NCBI GenBank assembly: GCA_963677175.2
Contig: CAXXES010000004.1
Location: 1,178,001 to 1,242,000 of the forward strand
Source of the DNA: Sunxiuqinia sp963677175
GTDB taxonomy: Bacteria; Bacteroidota; Bacteroidia; Bacteroidales; Prolixibacteraceae
Length of the DNA: 64,000 bases
Direction: 5' to 3'
Below the pieces are notes generated by a model, which was not told where the DNA came from, ran no database searches, and saw nothing but the letters and a program-made list of their open reading frames with translations. Within the stretch, counting starts at the first letter, position 1. Each line of letters starts with the position of its first letter. Shown one piece after another: positions 43,712 through 52,297 of this stretch. A program made the position numbers and the translations under genes.

Positions 43712-45394
43712 ATGAAAAAAGTTAGTATTTACTTTTTAGTACTGATTGGGATTGTTATGTTTTCTTGTAATTCGGAAAACGATGACTCTGATCCTCAAAG
43801 TGACGATAAAATAGTCCTTCAGTTCGAGGACCTTGACAGCCGCGTGCATATCGACAATGCGGGAGTTGTTGCCAAACAAAGCATGCCTTCAATGCCTGAT
43901 AATTTCGATGGTACGGATTCCGACGTAACCAAATCAACAACAATTGATGATTCGGATGTTGCCAGTGACCTTCCGTTGATCCTGGTTGCAGAAGTTGATG
44001 CGCCTCAATACGACAACTTGGTCTTGCAGGCCACCCACGTGTGTTTCAGCGGCAACTATGCGTACGTATCGTATAACGTGCAGGGCGAACGCTATCTGGG
44101 CGCGGTGGAAGCCATTGACATAACTGATCCGGCCCTTCCCCGGGTGGTTAGTCATGCAACTTTTCCCAGTATGGATATCAGCTCATTGACCATCAAAGAC
44201 GGTATTCTATACCTGGTGGGCGCCCGCGATGTTGATGCCTATGAAGGCGTAACCAAGCCCGCCGTACTCGTTAAAATGGCACTCTCCGACGGCCTGCTGT
44301 CCGACAATATCGACTTTATCGAGTTGAGCAGTTATGTGGGTACCGACGTTGTTGCCGGCGATAGTCATTACTATTGCGTTTCGGGCAACACCGGTGCACT
44401 GAGTGCTTTCTCGATCAGCGACGGTGCCCTGGCGTCACAAATCGACCAGGAAGACCTGCGTGCCGTTGGTATCGATGGGAATAAGCTGGTAACGCTTAGT
44501 GGAACCCAGGGCATACATGTTTACAACATCGGCAGCATGAGCGAAACCCAAAGTTTTAGTGTGAGCAGCGATGTTGTCGAAGCTAAACGGACCATCGACT
44601 TCTACAACGGCCATGTGCTGGTTGCTGAAGGTTATGATGGCATGGGGGCTTACCAACTGTCCAACGGTACACAAACACTGGCTATTCCGGTTGCTGAAGC
44701 AAGCGGCAGTAACATCGATGTGAACGATATCGTGTGCAATGCTGTAACCGTGAGCGACGGACATATTTTCATGGCCGAAGGCGCTGCCGGAGTAATTGTG
44801 TATAGTATAGCAACCAACGGTTTGGATAACCCGGTTGAAATCGGTGGATTGAACCTGGAAGGCTCTGCCAATTACGTAAAAAGCGGTAGCGACTATGTTT
44901 TTGTTGCCGATGGCACCGGAGGGCTGAAAATACTGAAAATCGTCAGCGACGGTGAAAGCGACAACAACAACCCAGCGTATGCCTGCAGCACCTACCCGGC
45001 ATACACCGGGCAAAGCTGGTTCAATGTAAATTCGAACGACAACCAAGCCTACCGCGGGTCATCCAGCCTGGGAGGTATCAATGTTGGTGCGCAACTGATC
45101 TGGTGCGGCTCACTGGCGGTTAGCAGTCACATTAATGTGAACTCTGGTGGAGAATTCGCCATGATCGGTTCCCTTGTCGTTGGCGGTGGCTATGGCGATG
45201 TTCTAAATATCAACAGCAAGATGATTGTTGAAGGTTCGTTAGTCATCTACGGAAACCTGAATATCAATAGTGGCGGTTCACTTGAATTTGTTGGCGCCAA
45301 CAGTGCGGTTTACGTATCCGGAACCGTGAGAGTTAATAGCGGTGGAGAAATCACCGGTAGCTACACCGACCAAAGCGGCAACGTAAAACAGTAG
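43712..45394 (+). CDS. Beta-propeller (LVIVD-like) surface lipoprotein with C-terminal beta-helix-like region
   Basis: 560 residues from ATG 43712 (the open frame begins earlier at 43673, but this start gives MKKVSIYFLVLIGIVMFSC with lipobox Cys). About residues 60-415 consist of six or seven blades with repeated 'GNYAYVSY', 'DGILYLVG', 'GNKLVTLS', 'NGHVLVAE', 'DGHIFMAE', 'SDYVFVAD' signatures, as in LVIVD propellers. Residues about 430-560 are N-S-G-G rich (SHINVNSGGEF, NINSGGSLEF, VRVNSGGEI), suggesting a short right-handed beta helix. It is alone on the plus strand and GC-rich. Likely a surface binding or adhesion protein; ligand unknown. Confidence 0.8.
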   Translation: MKKVSIYFLVLIGIVMFSCNSENDDSDPQSDDKIVLQFEDLDSRVHIDNAGVVAKQSMPSMPDNFDGTDSDVTKSTTIDDSDVASDLPLILVAEVDAPQYDNLVLQATHVCFSGNYAYVSYNVQGERYLGAVEAIDITDPALPRVVSHATFPSMDISSLTIKDGILYLVGARDVDAYEGVTKPAVLVKMALSDGLLSDNIDFIELSSYVGTDVVAGDSHYYCVSGNTGALSAFSISDGALASQIDQEDLRAVGIDGNKLVTLSGTQGIHVYNIGSMSETQSFSVSSDVVEAKRTIDFYNGHVLVAEGYDGMGAYQLSNGTQTLAIPVAEASGSNIDVNDIVCNAVTVSDGHIFMAEGAAGVIVYSIATNGLDNPVEIGGLNLEGSANYVKSGSDYVFVADGTGGLKILKIVSDGESDNNNPAYACSTYPAYTGQSWFNVNSNDNQAYRGSSSLGGINVGAQLIWCGSLAVSSHINVNSGGEFAMIGSLVVGGGYGDVLNINSKMIVEGSLVIYGNLNINSGGSLEFVGANSAVYVSGTVRVNSGGEITGSYTDQSGNVKQ

Positions 45395-45426
45395 GTTTAA
45401 ATCCTGAAACCCCTACCGATAAATTA

Positions 45427-45480
45427 CAAAACAGTTGAAAACAACCGGATGATCTCCCGTCGTTTTCAACTGTTTTTTTG
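45427..45480. terminator. Bidirectional terminator between convergent genes
   Basis: AAACAGTTGAAAAC and GTTTTCAACTGTTT pair across a 20-nt loop, with A-rich and T-rich flanks on both sides. It serves the genes ending at 45394 and 45541. Confidence 0.8.
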
Positions 45481-45540
45481 TCCGGTTGGTTCCCGAATTG
45501 GGAGAAAAGGTATTGATCAGCAAAGCGAAAGCCGGAAACT

Positions 45541-46869
45541 TTAAGGAATGGATGGGGACTTATTATTAAACCGAAAGCCAAAGCCTAACATCAGAAAATT
45601 AGGCTCATGGAAATCTTTGATATTATATCCGATGTGGATAAATGATCTCCGGCTAAGCTCAACTTTAAGAGCCATGAGCTGATAAAAAGACTTGAGGTCG
45701 CCACCCCGGTGAAGGATGTTAACCCCCATCCCAACACCAACGGTAAAATAAGGCATGACATATTCTGCCCGACCGGATATTCCAAGGGCTAACTGCTTGC
45801 TAATCGAAGGCTTAAAAAACTCCTGCCGGGTTCCCATGATGTAATCTTCCGTATAAACGTTTGCACTGCCATCGTAAACGCCGTCAACCGACATCCCCGC
45901 ACGGAACTTGTATCCGAAATTATACATCGGAGCAAAGTTGAATCCCGTCACCATGTATGCAACAGGCGACGCAACCATCTTATCTCCAGCAATAACACCC
46001 TTTCGGCGCCAGGATCCGAATAGCACGAGATCGTAACTGATGTGACGCGGAAACACCGGGATACGCGGTTGATATAACGGATTTATGCCAGCGAAATCTT
46101 CTCTGTTAAAATTATAGGTCACTCCAAGGCTTAAACCCGTGGTATTTAGTCCTGCATTTGGGAACTTGGTATTCCCGTTGGAAAAATGAGAAAGGGTAAT
46201 CCCACCATTCAGATCAAACTGTCGCGAAAGCATCCAGCTCAGATATAAATCCATGTTGATATAAGCATTGACCTTCGAGCCGATCATGACGTTGTAATTA
46301 TTATCGTAATAATCGTAAGGCTTCCATCCAAACGACAGACCGAAGTTCCACTCGTAGTTCAGCGATAACCGCTGGTTAAACCGGCTAATCCGTGCACCCT
46401 GGAACAGGTAGAGTGCAAGCGGATTTCCCAGTTGTTCTCTTTCCCCGAAGGTATACCAGGCTAATCCGACGCCCTGGTATGCTTCTCTGAAAATCCGGCC
46501 GCCCATCGTGTTGGGATGAAATTGGAATGAATATTTCAGATGGGTGGAAAGGCAGTTATCGATTGGCTCCCAGTACGCATTTTCTCCCTTGAGAAAAGAA
46601 TTGGTCGGGAAAATATAGTCGGGCCGGATCTCTAAGCCAACCCGGTGAAAAAGACGCCGCGAAAAGAAAAAGGAATCGACCGCGCTGGAAAGATGCGCTT
46701 CCGGTATTTTCAGGTCGGCAGAAACTGGTAATTTGCTGCCGGTCTTGTCTTCTTCCATATTTTCATCTGCCCATTCCTGTGTAAAACCAGTATGAGTAAG
46801 AAGAAGCAATAGGACTAAAAGAGGTATCCTTTGCCTCTTTCGTATTTTACTTCTCATATCTAACTTCAT
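45541..46869 (-). CDS. Acyloxyacyl hydrolase/PagL-like outer-membrane lipid A deacylase
   Basis: 442 residues from the ATG at 46869; a second candidate lies at 46857. Either gives a Lys/Arg-rich signal peptide (PLLVLLLLLTHTGFTQ). An N-terminal extension of about 45 residues precedes a beta barrel with alternating aromatic strands (LAWYTFGE, LYLSWMLSRQFDLNGGI). The active-site motif LSHFSNGNTKFPNAGLN has His228 and Ser230 as in PagL-type enzymes, which remove the 3-O-linked acyl chain from lipid A in the outer membrane. The protein is about twice the length of PagL proper, typical of Bacteroidetes homologues. Physiological substrate not shown here. Confidence 0.75.
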   Translation of the reverse strand: MKLDMRSKIRKRQRIPLLVLLLLLTHTGFTQEWADENMEEDKTGSKLPVSADLKIPEAHLSSAVDSFFFSRRLFHRVGLEIRPDYIFPTNSFLKGENAYWEPIDNCLSTHLKYSFQFHPNTMGGRIFREAYQGVGLAWYTFGEREQLGNPLALYLFQGARISRFNQRLSLNYEWNFGLSFGWKPYDYYDNNYNVMIGSKVNAYINMDLYLSWMLSRQFDLNGGITLSHFSNGNTKFPNAGLNTTGLSLGVTYNFNREDFAGINPLYQPRIPVFPRHISYDLVLFGSWRRKGVIAGDKMVASPVAYMVTGFNFAPMYNFGYKFRAGMSVDGVYDGSANVYTEDYIMGTRQEFFKPSISKQLALGISGRAEYVMPYFTVGVGMGVNILHRGGDLKSFYQLMALKVELSRRSFIHIGYNIKDFHEPNFLMLGFGFRFNNKSPSIP

Positions 46870-47581
46870 TGCTATCTGTTTTTTATTGACCTGACACTGT
46901 CGTCCCGGTATTGAAATCATTTCAAATACTACCTTGCTTTTAAGAAGGGCATAAAAATAAACATAGTAGAACACAAAAGATCATATCAGGCTAATTTTTT
47001 GACATGAAAGTTTTCTAATGGTCGCCATCGGATTGCCGCTTTCCTATCTTGCCAGTCATTTTTTCTCTGCCAACAAGGCGGCTCTTCAATCATGGCTGGA
47101 AATATTGCCGGACAAACCGGGATCGAAGTAAGGAGAATGAATGAATGTCGTATCCTTTTCTGATTTACGCCTAAAGAAAAGAACCTATGTAGGGATCTTT
47201 TTTCTTAAAAAAATAAAAAAAGAGTTGTTTTGGTTAAGCTCGGTAATTTATTTTTTTGTAAGTTTAAGAGTCTTTATCGTAAAGATGAATGAATGTCAAA
47301 TAAAATCAAAATCTATCGGAGCCTTCAATGCATTCCGTCCCTTTCATCCGCTTGCCGGGGAATGCTTGAAAAAAGCGATTCTCTACCTTCTTTGAAAGTT
47401 TCGTTAGTTTGTTTGTGTTGTTACCATGGTTTTCTTTTTAGTAATTTGAGTCGATGCCAAAAAGGTGTCAACTTCCAATCAAGTCACAAGAACCGGGATC
47501 TCCGGCCCCTCGAAAATAGGCACCACGACTTCGTCAATAAAATAATTTTGCTTCTCAAACAATATTTTAAAAGTTGCTGTT
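46870..47581. other. Intergenic region upstream of cas6
   Basis: No gene and no CRISPR repeats. A short direct repeat GAATGAATGTC (about 47138 and 47287) is the only structure seen. AT-rich. Confidence 0.5.
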
Positions 47582-48370
47582 ATGAGATTTAGAATTACCC
47601 TGAACCGCACCGGCAAACAACGCATGCTTCCTGTTGATTATCAGTATTTCCTGAGCGCCTGGATTTATAAGGTGATTGGCCTGGCCGACCGCGAGTTTTC
47701 CAGCTTTCTACATTCCGAAGGCTATTTCTCCGGATACAAACATTTTAAACTGTTTTGCTATTCACCCTTGGACTTTGGGCGGGCCCGCTTCTGGAAAGAA
47801 AGAGCTTTGTTCGAGATCCAGCCAGACCAGCTTTTCCTGCATGTTTCCTTTTGCATGGATGAGGTTGCCGAGAAATTCATTATCGGGCTGTTCAACCGGC
47901 AGCAACTCTACATTGGTGACCGCTTTAACGGGCTCGATCTGGAAGTGACCCAGGTGGAACGCCTGCCTGAGCCTGCCCTGATGGAAACCGTGAACTATCA
48001 GGCCTATTCGCCGGTGGTGGTGAGCTATAAAGAAGAGAACCGGCACGCCTATGCCCAATATATGCCGCCTGTAATGGACGACTATGAAGAATTTTTGAAA
48101 GAAAACCTCATCAGTAAATACCATGCAATTCCGAATGCAGCGCCCTTGCCGGCTGATTTCGCTTTCAGCTTGCTGGTGCATGGCGTTCCAAAATCGAAGC
48201 TGATTACAATCAAGCCGGGCACGCCGCAGCAAAGCAAGGTACGGGGTTTCGTGTATGAGTTTACGCTCACTTGCCCGGTCGAACTGCACCAACTTGTGTT
48301 CGACTGTGGCATCGGAGAGAAGAATTCGATGGGTTTCGGCTGGCTAGAGTCAAGGGATGGAGGGGATTGA
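47582..48370 (+). CDS. cas6: Cas6-family CRISPR RNA endonuclease (orphan)
   Basis: 262 residues. RAMP fold start MRFRITLNRTGKQRMLPVDY; FSSFLHSEGYFSGYKHFKLF contains the likely catalytic His44; the C-terminal glycine-rich loop GIGEKNSMGFGWLE is the Cas6 signature. Length and motifs are those of a complete type I-B/III Cas6, which cuts pre-crRNA at the base of repeat hairpins. No other cas gene and no repeat-spacer array occurs in the window. The neighbours are a RAYT transposase (130 bp downstream) and an HU-like gene. The start follows a GTTGCTGTT leader; no other start fits. It may serve an array elsewhere in the genome or another RNA. Confidence 0.88.
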   Translation: MRFRITLNRTGKQRMLPVDYQYFLSAWIYKVIGLADREFSSFLHSEGYFSGYKHFKLFCYSPLDFGRARFWKERALFEIQPDQLFLHVSFCMDEVAEKFIIGLFNRQQLYIGDRFNGLDLEVTQVERLPEPALMETVNYQAYSPVVVSYKEENRHAYAQYMPPVMDDYEEFLKENLISKYHAIPNAAPLPADFAFSLLVHGVPKSKLITIKPGTPQQSKVRGFVYEFTLTCPVELHQLVFDCGIGEKNSMGFGWLESRDGGD

Positions 48371-48499
48371 GGAGAAGATTGAAGAGATTGGGGGAGATTG
48401 ATGGGATTGAGGTTGAAACGACGCTTGGTCAGCGATAACAGCGCTGAGGGGTATAATAAGATAAGAGATGAGAATAGAAAAACAAATACGAGTTAACGC

Positions 48500-49216
48500 A
48501 TGCAAAAGATTGAACCGCTGACATATGGGAAGTACTACCACATTTATAATTGCGGAATAAACGGTAGCCAAATCTTTCGTCATGCGCATGATTACGAATA
48601 TTTCCTTGCCGATTATGAACGTTATATTGAGCCTGTTGCTGATACCTACGCTTGGTGTCTGATGGGAAACCATCTGCATTTGTTGTTGAGGATAAAAGAA
48701 GAAGATGAGATTAAAACCTTTTTCGAGCTGCAACCACTGGCAGGATTAAAAACAACAAATAAAAGATTACCACTTCCGGAGTCTGCGACCACCGAAAGGT
48801 TGCAATTGCCCGTCCCGTCAGTGGCCAACGGCCCTGACGGTGACCATGACGACAAATGGAAAACCCGTAAGCCCAAACCATCAACCCAGTTCTCACACCT
48901 CTTTAATAGCTATGCACAGGTATTTAATCAGAAATACCACCGTCGTGGTGCGCTCTTCGAACGCCCCTTCAAGCGTAAGCGAATTCATCATCCAGCCTAT
49001 TTTAAAAGTGTCGTCCTTTATATTCACAATACCCCAGTCCATCACGGCTTTTGCGAACATCCGCTGGAATATCCGTGGAGCAGTTATTTGACATGCATTT
49101 CGATAAAACCGACCAGGCTAAAGCGTGATGCCGTGATTGGGTGGTTTGATAATGAGGCGAATTTTAAACATAGACATAACGACAAAGTAGACCTAAAAAA
49201 ATTGAAAGATGGTTAG
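48500..49216 (+). CDS. REP-associated tyrosine transposase (RAYT, Y1 HUH family)
   Basis: 238 residues. GKYYHIYNCGINGSQIF and CLMGNHLHLLLRI carry the HUH pair (H58-x-H60). FSHLFNSYAQVFNQKYHRRG provides the catalytic Tyr138, and GALFERPFKRKRI and HPLEYPWSSYL complete the family pattern. Between about residues 80 and 128 lies an unconserved Pro/Ser-rich insert that encodes an 11-bp stem hairpin (48815-48840). RAYTs are single-strand transposases that act on short REP hairpins. No flanking IS ends are visible, so it looks domesticated rather than a complete IS200-type element. The many hairpin repeats of this window are candidate substrates. Confidence 0.88.
   Translation: MQKIEPLTYGKYYHIYNCGINGSQIFRHAHDYEYFLADYERYIEPVADTYAWCLMGNHLHLLLRIKEEDEIKTFFELQPLAGLKTTNKRLPLPESATTERLQLPVPSVANGPDGDHDDKWKTRKPKPSTQFSHLFNSYAQVFNQKYHRRGALFERPFKRKRIHHPAYFKSVVLYIHNTPVHHGFCEHPLEYPWSSYLTCISIKPTRLKRDAVIGWFDNEANFKHRHNDKVDLKKLKDG
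48815..48840 (+). repeat. REP-like bulged hairpin inside the RAYT coding sequence
   Basis: CCGTCAG, bulged T, GGCC, loop AAC, GGCC, CTGACGG: an 11-bp stem with a single bulge, in frame within the unconserved insert (residues about 105-114). Confidence 0.6.
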
Positions 49217-49286
49217 AACTTTAATTAATCCAAAAATAGAACCAGTCGCACCCTACGGGAATTTATAATTTTTAATAGCAACCGAT

Positions 49287-49670
49287 ATGAGTATTAAATT
49301 TAAAGCAATCCAAAAAGGTGAGCCTGGAGTAATAGGCGGAGGCGAAAAAAAATGGTATGCCAGCCCGGTTTTGGACGGGGAAATGTCGTTGGAAAAAATG
49401 ACCAAGTCCATCGAAAAAATCTGTACAGTGAGTGGTGCCGATATTCGAGCGGTGCTGTACGCCATGGTCGATGTGTCAATCGAAGAGTTGGGAGAGGGGA
49501 GCATTGTTCGCCTGGGTGAGTTGGGCAGTCTCCGTCCCACCTTGAAATCGAAAGGCGTTGCTCAAAAAGCCGATGTTGACCGTTCGGTGATTAAATCGGC
49601 CAATGTCCTTTTCACTCCCGGAACCCGGATCAAGGAGATGTTGTCCGCAACTAAGTTTAATAAAATTTAG
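49287..49670 (+). CDS. HU-HIG type histone-like DNA-binding protein
   Basis: 127 residues. Matches the Bacteroidetes HU-related family: basic N-terminal arm (SIKFKAIQKGEPGV), MTKSIEKICTVSGADIRAVL helices, and IVRLGELGSLRPTLKSKGV with the DNA-binding beta arm. It bends and packages DNA and can assist recombination. It lies 70 bp after the RAYT gene on the same strand. A poly-A/T tandem region (49680-49803) follows the stop. Confidence 0.88.
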   Translation: MSIKFKAIQKGEPGVIGGGEKKWYASPVLDGEMSLEKMTKSIEKICTVSGADIRAVLYAMVDVSIEELGEGSIVRLGELGSLRPTLKSKGVAQKADVDRSVIKSANVLFTPGTRIKEMLSATKFNKI

Positions 49671-49679
49671 TTCCGGGAA

Positions 49680-49803
49680 TTTTCCTGCTGTGCCGATTTT
49701 TTTTTCACCGCAGGAAAAAAAAATCCCTAACGTGGAAATTCCAATTTCCACAGCAGGAAAAAAAATTTCCACAGCAGGAAATTTTTTTTTCACCGCAGGG
49801 AAT
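49680..49803. repeat. Local CAGCAGGAAA-type repeat cluster
   Basis: Four or five copies of CAC(A/C)GCAGGAAA with long A or T runs, one in reverse (TTTCCTGCTGTG), directly after the HU-like gene. Copies pair with one another and could form several stems; possibly a complex terminator. Confidence 0.55.
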
Positions 49804-49811
49804 TCTAAATG

Positions 49812-49844
49812 AATCCTGACAGGTTTTCAAAACCTGTCAGGATT
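49812..49844. repeat. CCTGACAGGTTTT palindrome, 33 nt
   Basis: AATCCTGACAGGTTTT, C, AAAACCTGTCAGGATT: a perfect 16-bp stem with a 1-nt centre. Same family as 6831-6855. It might also act as a terminator for the HU-like gene. Confidence 0.75.
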
Positions 49845-49868
49845 TGAAAAACAGCGAAACGAACTAAA

Positions 49869-50219
49869 ATGAACGACATGAAAAAATCAGATAAGGAAAA
49901 ACTACGGGCAATAAGCGAAGATTTAAGCAAGATACTGCCTCCCATGCTCGAAAAAGTAAGGCATTATGCAACCATGAGCAACCGTACGCCCGACGAAGAA
50001 AAGGAATACCGGGAACTGATTGACCTGGTGGTACGGGCAAAACCGGCAATCAGTATGCTGAAAGACTATTTTGATAACGAAATCAATCTTAATGCAACGG
50101 CTTATTACTATTCGATAAAACAAAAGGCAGAGGATGGTGACCCGAAAGCAAAAGAAATCATTAGCGAACTGGCACCGCTTTACGAACAGGCTTTGCTGGA
50201 GCAAATGGATAAAAACTAA
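49869..50219 (+). CDS. Hypothetical helical protein
   Basis: 116 residues, MNDMKKSDKEKLRAISEDLS; an alternative start is the ATG three codons in. Entirely charged and helical, with no signal peptide (MLEKVRHYATMSNRTPDEEK, FDNEINLNATAYYYSIKQKA). First of three plus-strand genes (49869, 50308, 50963) that run together and may form an operon. I do not recognise the family. Confidence 0.6.
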   Translation: MNDMKKSDKEKLRAISEDLSKILPPMLEKVRHYATMSNRTPDEEKEYRELIDLVVRAKPAISMLKDYFDNEINLNATAYYYSIKQKAEDGDPKAKEIISELAPLYEQALLEQMDKN

Positions 50220-50307
50220 ACAATCGGTTAGTGTCCGACAGTTACAGCCAGGGCTTTGGTACAATTAAGCAACAACCAAACCTGACAGGTTTAAATACTT
50301 AATAACG

Positions 50308-50952
50308 ATGGACGACAACGAAGATTTTGATCCCTTTGAAGGCAAAAGCGAAGAAGAACGGCGCGAACTGGAAGAGTTTGTCCGAGGTTACTTCAGCATC
50401 AGGGCCGAAATGAAAAAGCTGGACGAGGAGCTAAAGGTTTATGAAGTCCGGCAGTGCCGTTTTATTGCCCTACTAGTAAAAGATTTTCAGGCGCTTACTG
50501 TTGACTTCTATCCCGAATATGGTGCCGTGTTCCCTGGCGTCAATAGCGAGCTCAAAGACCTGGCAGAATTCCTGTTCGATGATGTGACCGACCTTTGCGA
50601 CCATTACCTTGATGAAAAACCGGGATATTGCCGGGAATTGGTCGAGCCAGAATTCGAAATCACAACAAGACTCGATTTGTTTAAGGACAGGACAGAGATT
50701 TCCGCGTACAAGGAAATCATGCAGGTAATGACAAGGAAATTTGAGCAGGATTATGTGGAAGATTTTTATTTTAAAAGCTACCGGAAGCACATCCATCTGC
50801 TCCTGAAAAGGCTTTCTATAGAATTTGTTCCTGAAATTTACGAACTCACGGCCCAAGGGTTCAAGGAACTGGATGGTTTTTTATACATCGGAATGGTCCA
50901 TCTGTTCGATATTGTCCGTGAAGCCAATCCCATCAATCTAAAATCAATCTAA
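50308..50952 (+). CDS. Hypothetical acidic helical protein
   Basis: 214 residues, MDDNEDFDPFEGKSEEERRE. Strongly acidic N-terminus, then helical segments (VRGYFSIRAEMKKLDEELKV, FKDRTEISAYKEIMQVMTRK). Cytosolic by composition. It is preceded by a half CCTGACAGGTTT repeat (50281-50292) and ends 10 bp before the next gene. No family recognised. Confidence 0.65.
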   Translation: MDDNEDFDPFEGKSEEERRELEEFVRGYFSIRAEMKKLDEELKVYEVRQCRFIALLVKDFQALTVDFYPEYGAVFPGVNSELKDLAEFLFDDVTDLCDHYLDEKPGYCRELVEPEFEITTRLDLFKDRTEISAYKEIMQVMTRKFEQDYVEDFYFKSYRKHIHLLLKRLSIEFVPEIYELTAQGFKELDGFLYIGMVHLFDIVREANPINLKSI

Positions 50953-50962
50953 AATTCAATCC

Positions 50963-51475
50963 ATGCAACGTTACATTACCCAACTTACTGAAGACCTGCA
51001 CGAAATTGCGCGAAAGGCATATCCATTAGGAAAAACAGAAGAAAAAAAAACGGTTTACGACGACGAAACATTTCTCAAACACATAGAGGATGTTGAAAAT
51101 TACCTGCATGGCGAGCAACTGCTAATTTCAGAAATTACAGGAATCTTACCCGAACAACTGCCACCTCTCGGAAAGCTCAACGAAAGCCAAAAGGAACAAT
51201 TATCGGTTGAATTGGAGGACTTCCTGGCACATTTTCATTTTTCACTCGATTTTCCCCAAAACTACCCCCGCCATTTGCGCTACCCGTTTATCAAGGATTT
51301 TTGGTCTGAAAAACATGCACCCATGCAGTTTGGCACCAGTCACATTGAATTTTGCGAATACGATGAAGCAAACTGCCCGTTTCCAGGATACTGCAGCAAT
51401 TGCGACGAATTTGAAGACAAAGACCTTGATATGGACAAATTCGAAGGTTTGGATGAAAACGAACTGCCTTTTTAG
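50963..51475 (+). CDS. Hypothetical protein with C-terminal Cys cluster
   Basis: 170 residues, MQRYITQLTEDLHEIARKAY. Mostly acidic. FEFxDLP-like helix-strand pattern in the middle (LEDFLAHFHFSLDFPQNYPR), and a C-terminal cluster FCEYDEANCPFPGYCSNCDE whose four cysteines could bind a metal. Overall reminiscent of a small regulatory or chaperone-like protein, but the family is unknown to me. It lies 10 bp after the 50308 gene. Confidence 0.65.
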   Translation: MQRYITQLTEDLHEIARKAYPLGKTEEKKTVYDDETFLKHIEDVENYLHGEQLLISEITGILPEQLPPLGKLNESQKEQLSVELEDFLAHFHFSLDFPQNYPRHLRYPFIKDFWSEKHAPMQFGTSHIEFCEYDEANCPFPGYCSNCDEFEDKDLDMDKFEGLDENELPF

Positions 51476-51654
51476 AAATTTTCAGAGGTTGAAACCACCA
51501 CAACATCGGCTCCTTCAGCTTGGTAGTTTCTGCAATCATCGCATGTCTTGTTTTCTTTGCATTGAATTTTGACTGAGAATTCCATGCAAATCCTATATAT
51601 TTGTTTCTAACGGTTAGCAAGCATTCTTTAAATAAAATTGTAGGAAACCAAAAA

Positions 51655-52236
51655 TTGAAGAAAACGTTAAAACGACATCCGGATATTGCGGTAGGTCCAT
51701 TTGACTGGAGTGAGAAAAATTTCAGCCAGCTTTTTGACGGGTATTATTCTGCTCTTTGCTTTTTTGCGAATAAATATTTAAACGATTTGGATTTATCCCG
51801 CTCGCTTGTACAGGATGTGTTTGTTGACCTTTGGATCAGGCGTGAAAAGATAAGCATAAACTCCTCCATCAAATCATACCTTTATCATGCTGTCAGGAAC
51901 CGCTCGGTCGATTATTTGCGGATAGCCAAACGAAGCGTCAAACTAACTGATGTTGGAGAACAGCATTTTCAGTCACCCTTTGTTGATGCCATTGAAGCAG
52001 CAGAGCTGAATGATCGGATCAACAAAGCCATTAATGAATTACCCGAAAAATGCCGGGAGATATTTGTTCTGGGGCGGTTTGAAGGGTTAAAGTACAAACA
52101 AATAGCGGAACAACTGAACATTTCGGTCAAGACCGTTGAAATGCAAATGGGCATTGCCTTAAAAAAGTTGCGCATGAAACTGGCAGATGTCCAGTTTGTT
52201 AGCTTTTTGCTAAGTGTTTTTATGAAAAAAAAGTAA
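51655..52236 (+). CDS. ECF RNA polymerase sigma factor (PUL module 2)
   Basis: About 193 residues. No ATG lies before the conserved region; TTG at 51655 with TAGGAAACC upstream is the best start, though the frame is open from TTG 51601. Region 2 (FSQLFDGYYSALCFFANKYL, SRSLVQDVFVDLWIRREKI) and region 4 (LPEKCREIFVLGRFEGLKYK, QIAEQLNISVKTVEMQM) are intact. First gene of the SusC/D-GH2 locus, 61 bp before fecR. Confidence 0.9.
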   Translation: MKKTLKRHPDIAVGPFDWSEKNFSQLFDGYYSALCFFANKYLNDLDLSRSLVQDVFVDLWIRREKISINSSIKSYLYHAVRNRSVDYLRIAKRSVKLTDVGEQHFQSPFVDAIEAAELNDRINKAINELPEKCREIFVLGRFEGLKYKQIAEQLNISVKTVEMQMGIALKKLRMKLADVQFVSFLLSVFMKKK

Positions 52237-52297
52237 GCTTGCTTACAGGGTGCTTGTGCTGTTTTTCGTCTCTGGGGTGATTGAATAGACAGACAGC

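Noticed and set aside
46870..47581. Possible CRISPR array or leader next to cas6
   Set aside because: I looked for regularly spaced repeats of 25-40 nt and found only one 11-nt direct repeat.
47582..49216. cas6 and RAYT as a proven functional unit
   Set aside because: Adjacency alone is not proof; the gap contains 130 bp of purine-rich sequence and each gene occurs independently in other bacteria. Kept only as a finding to test.
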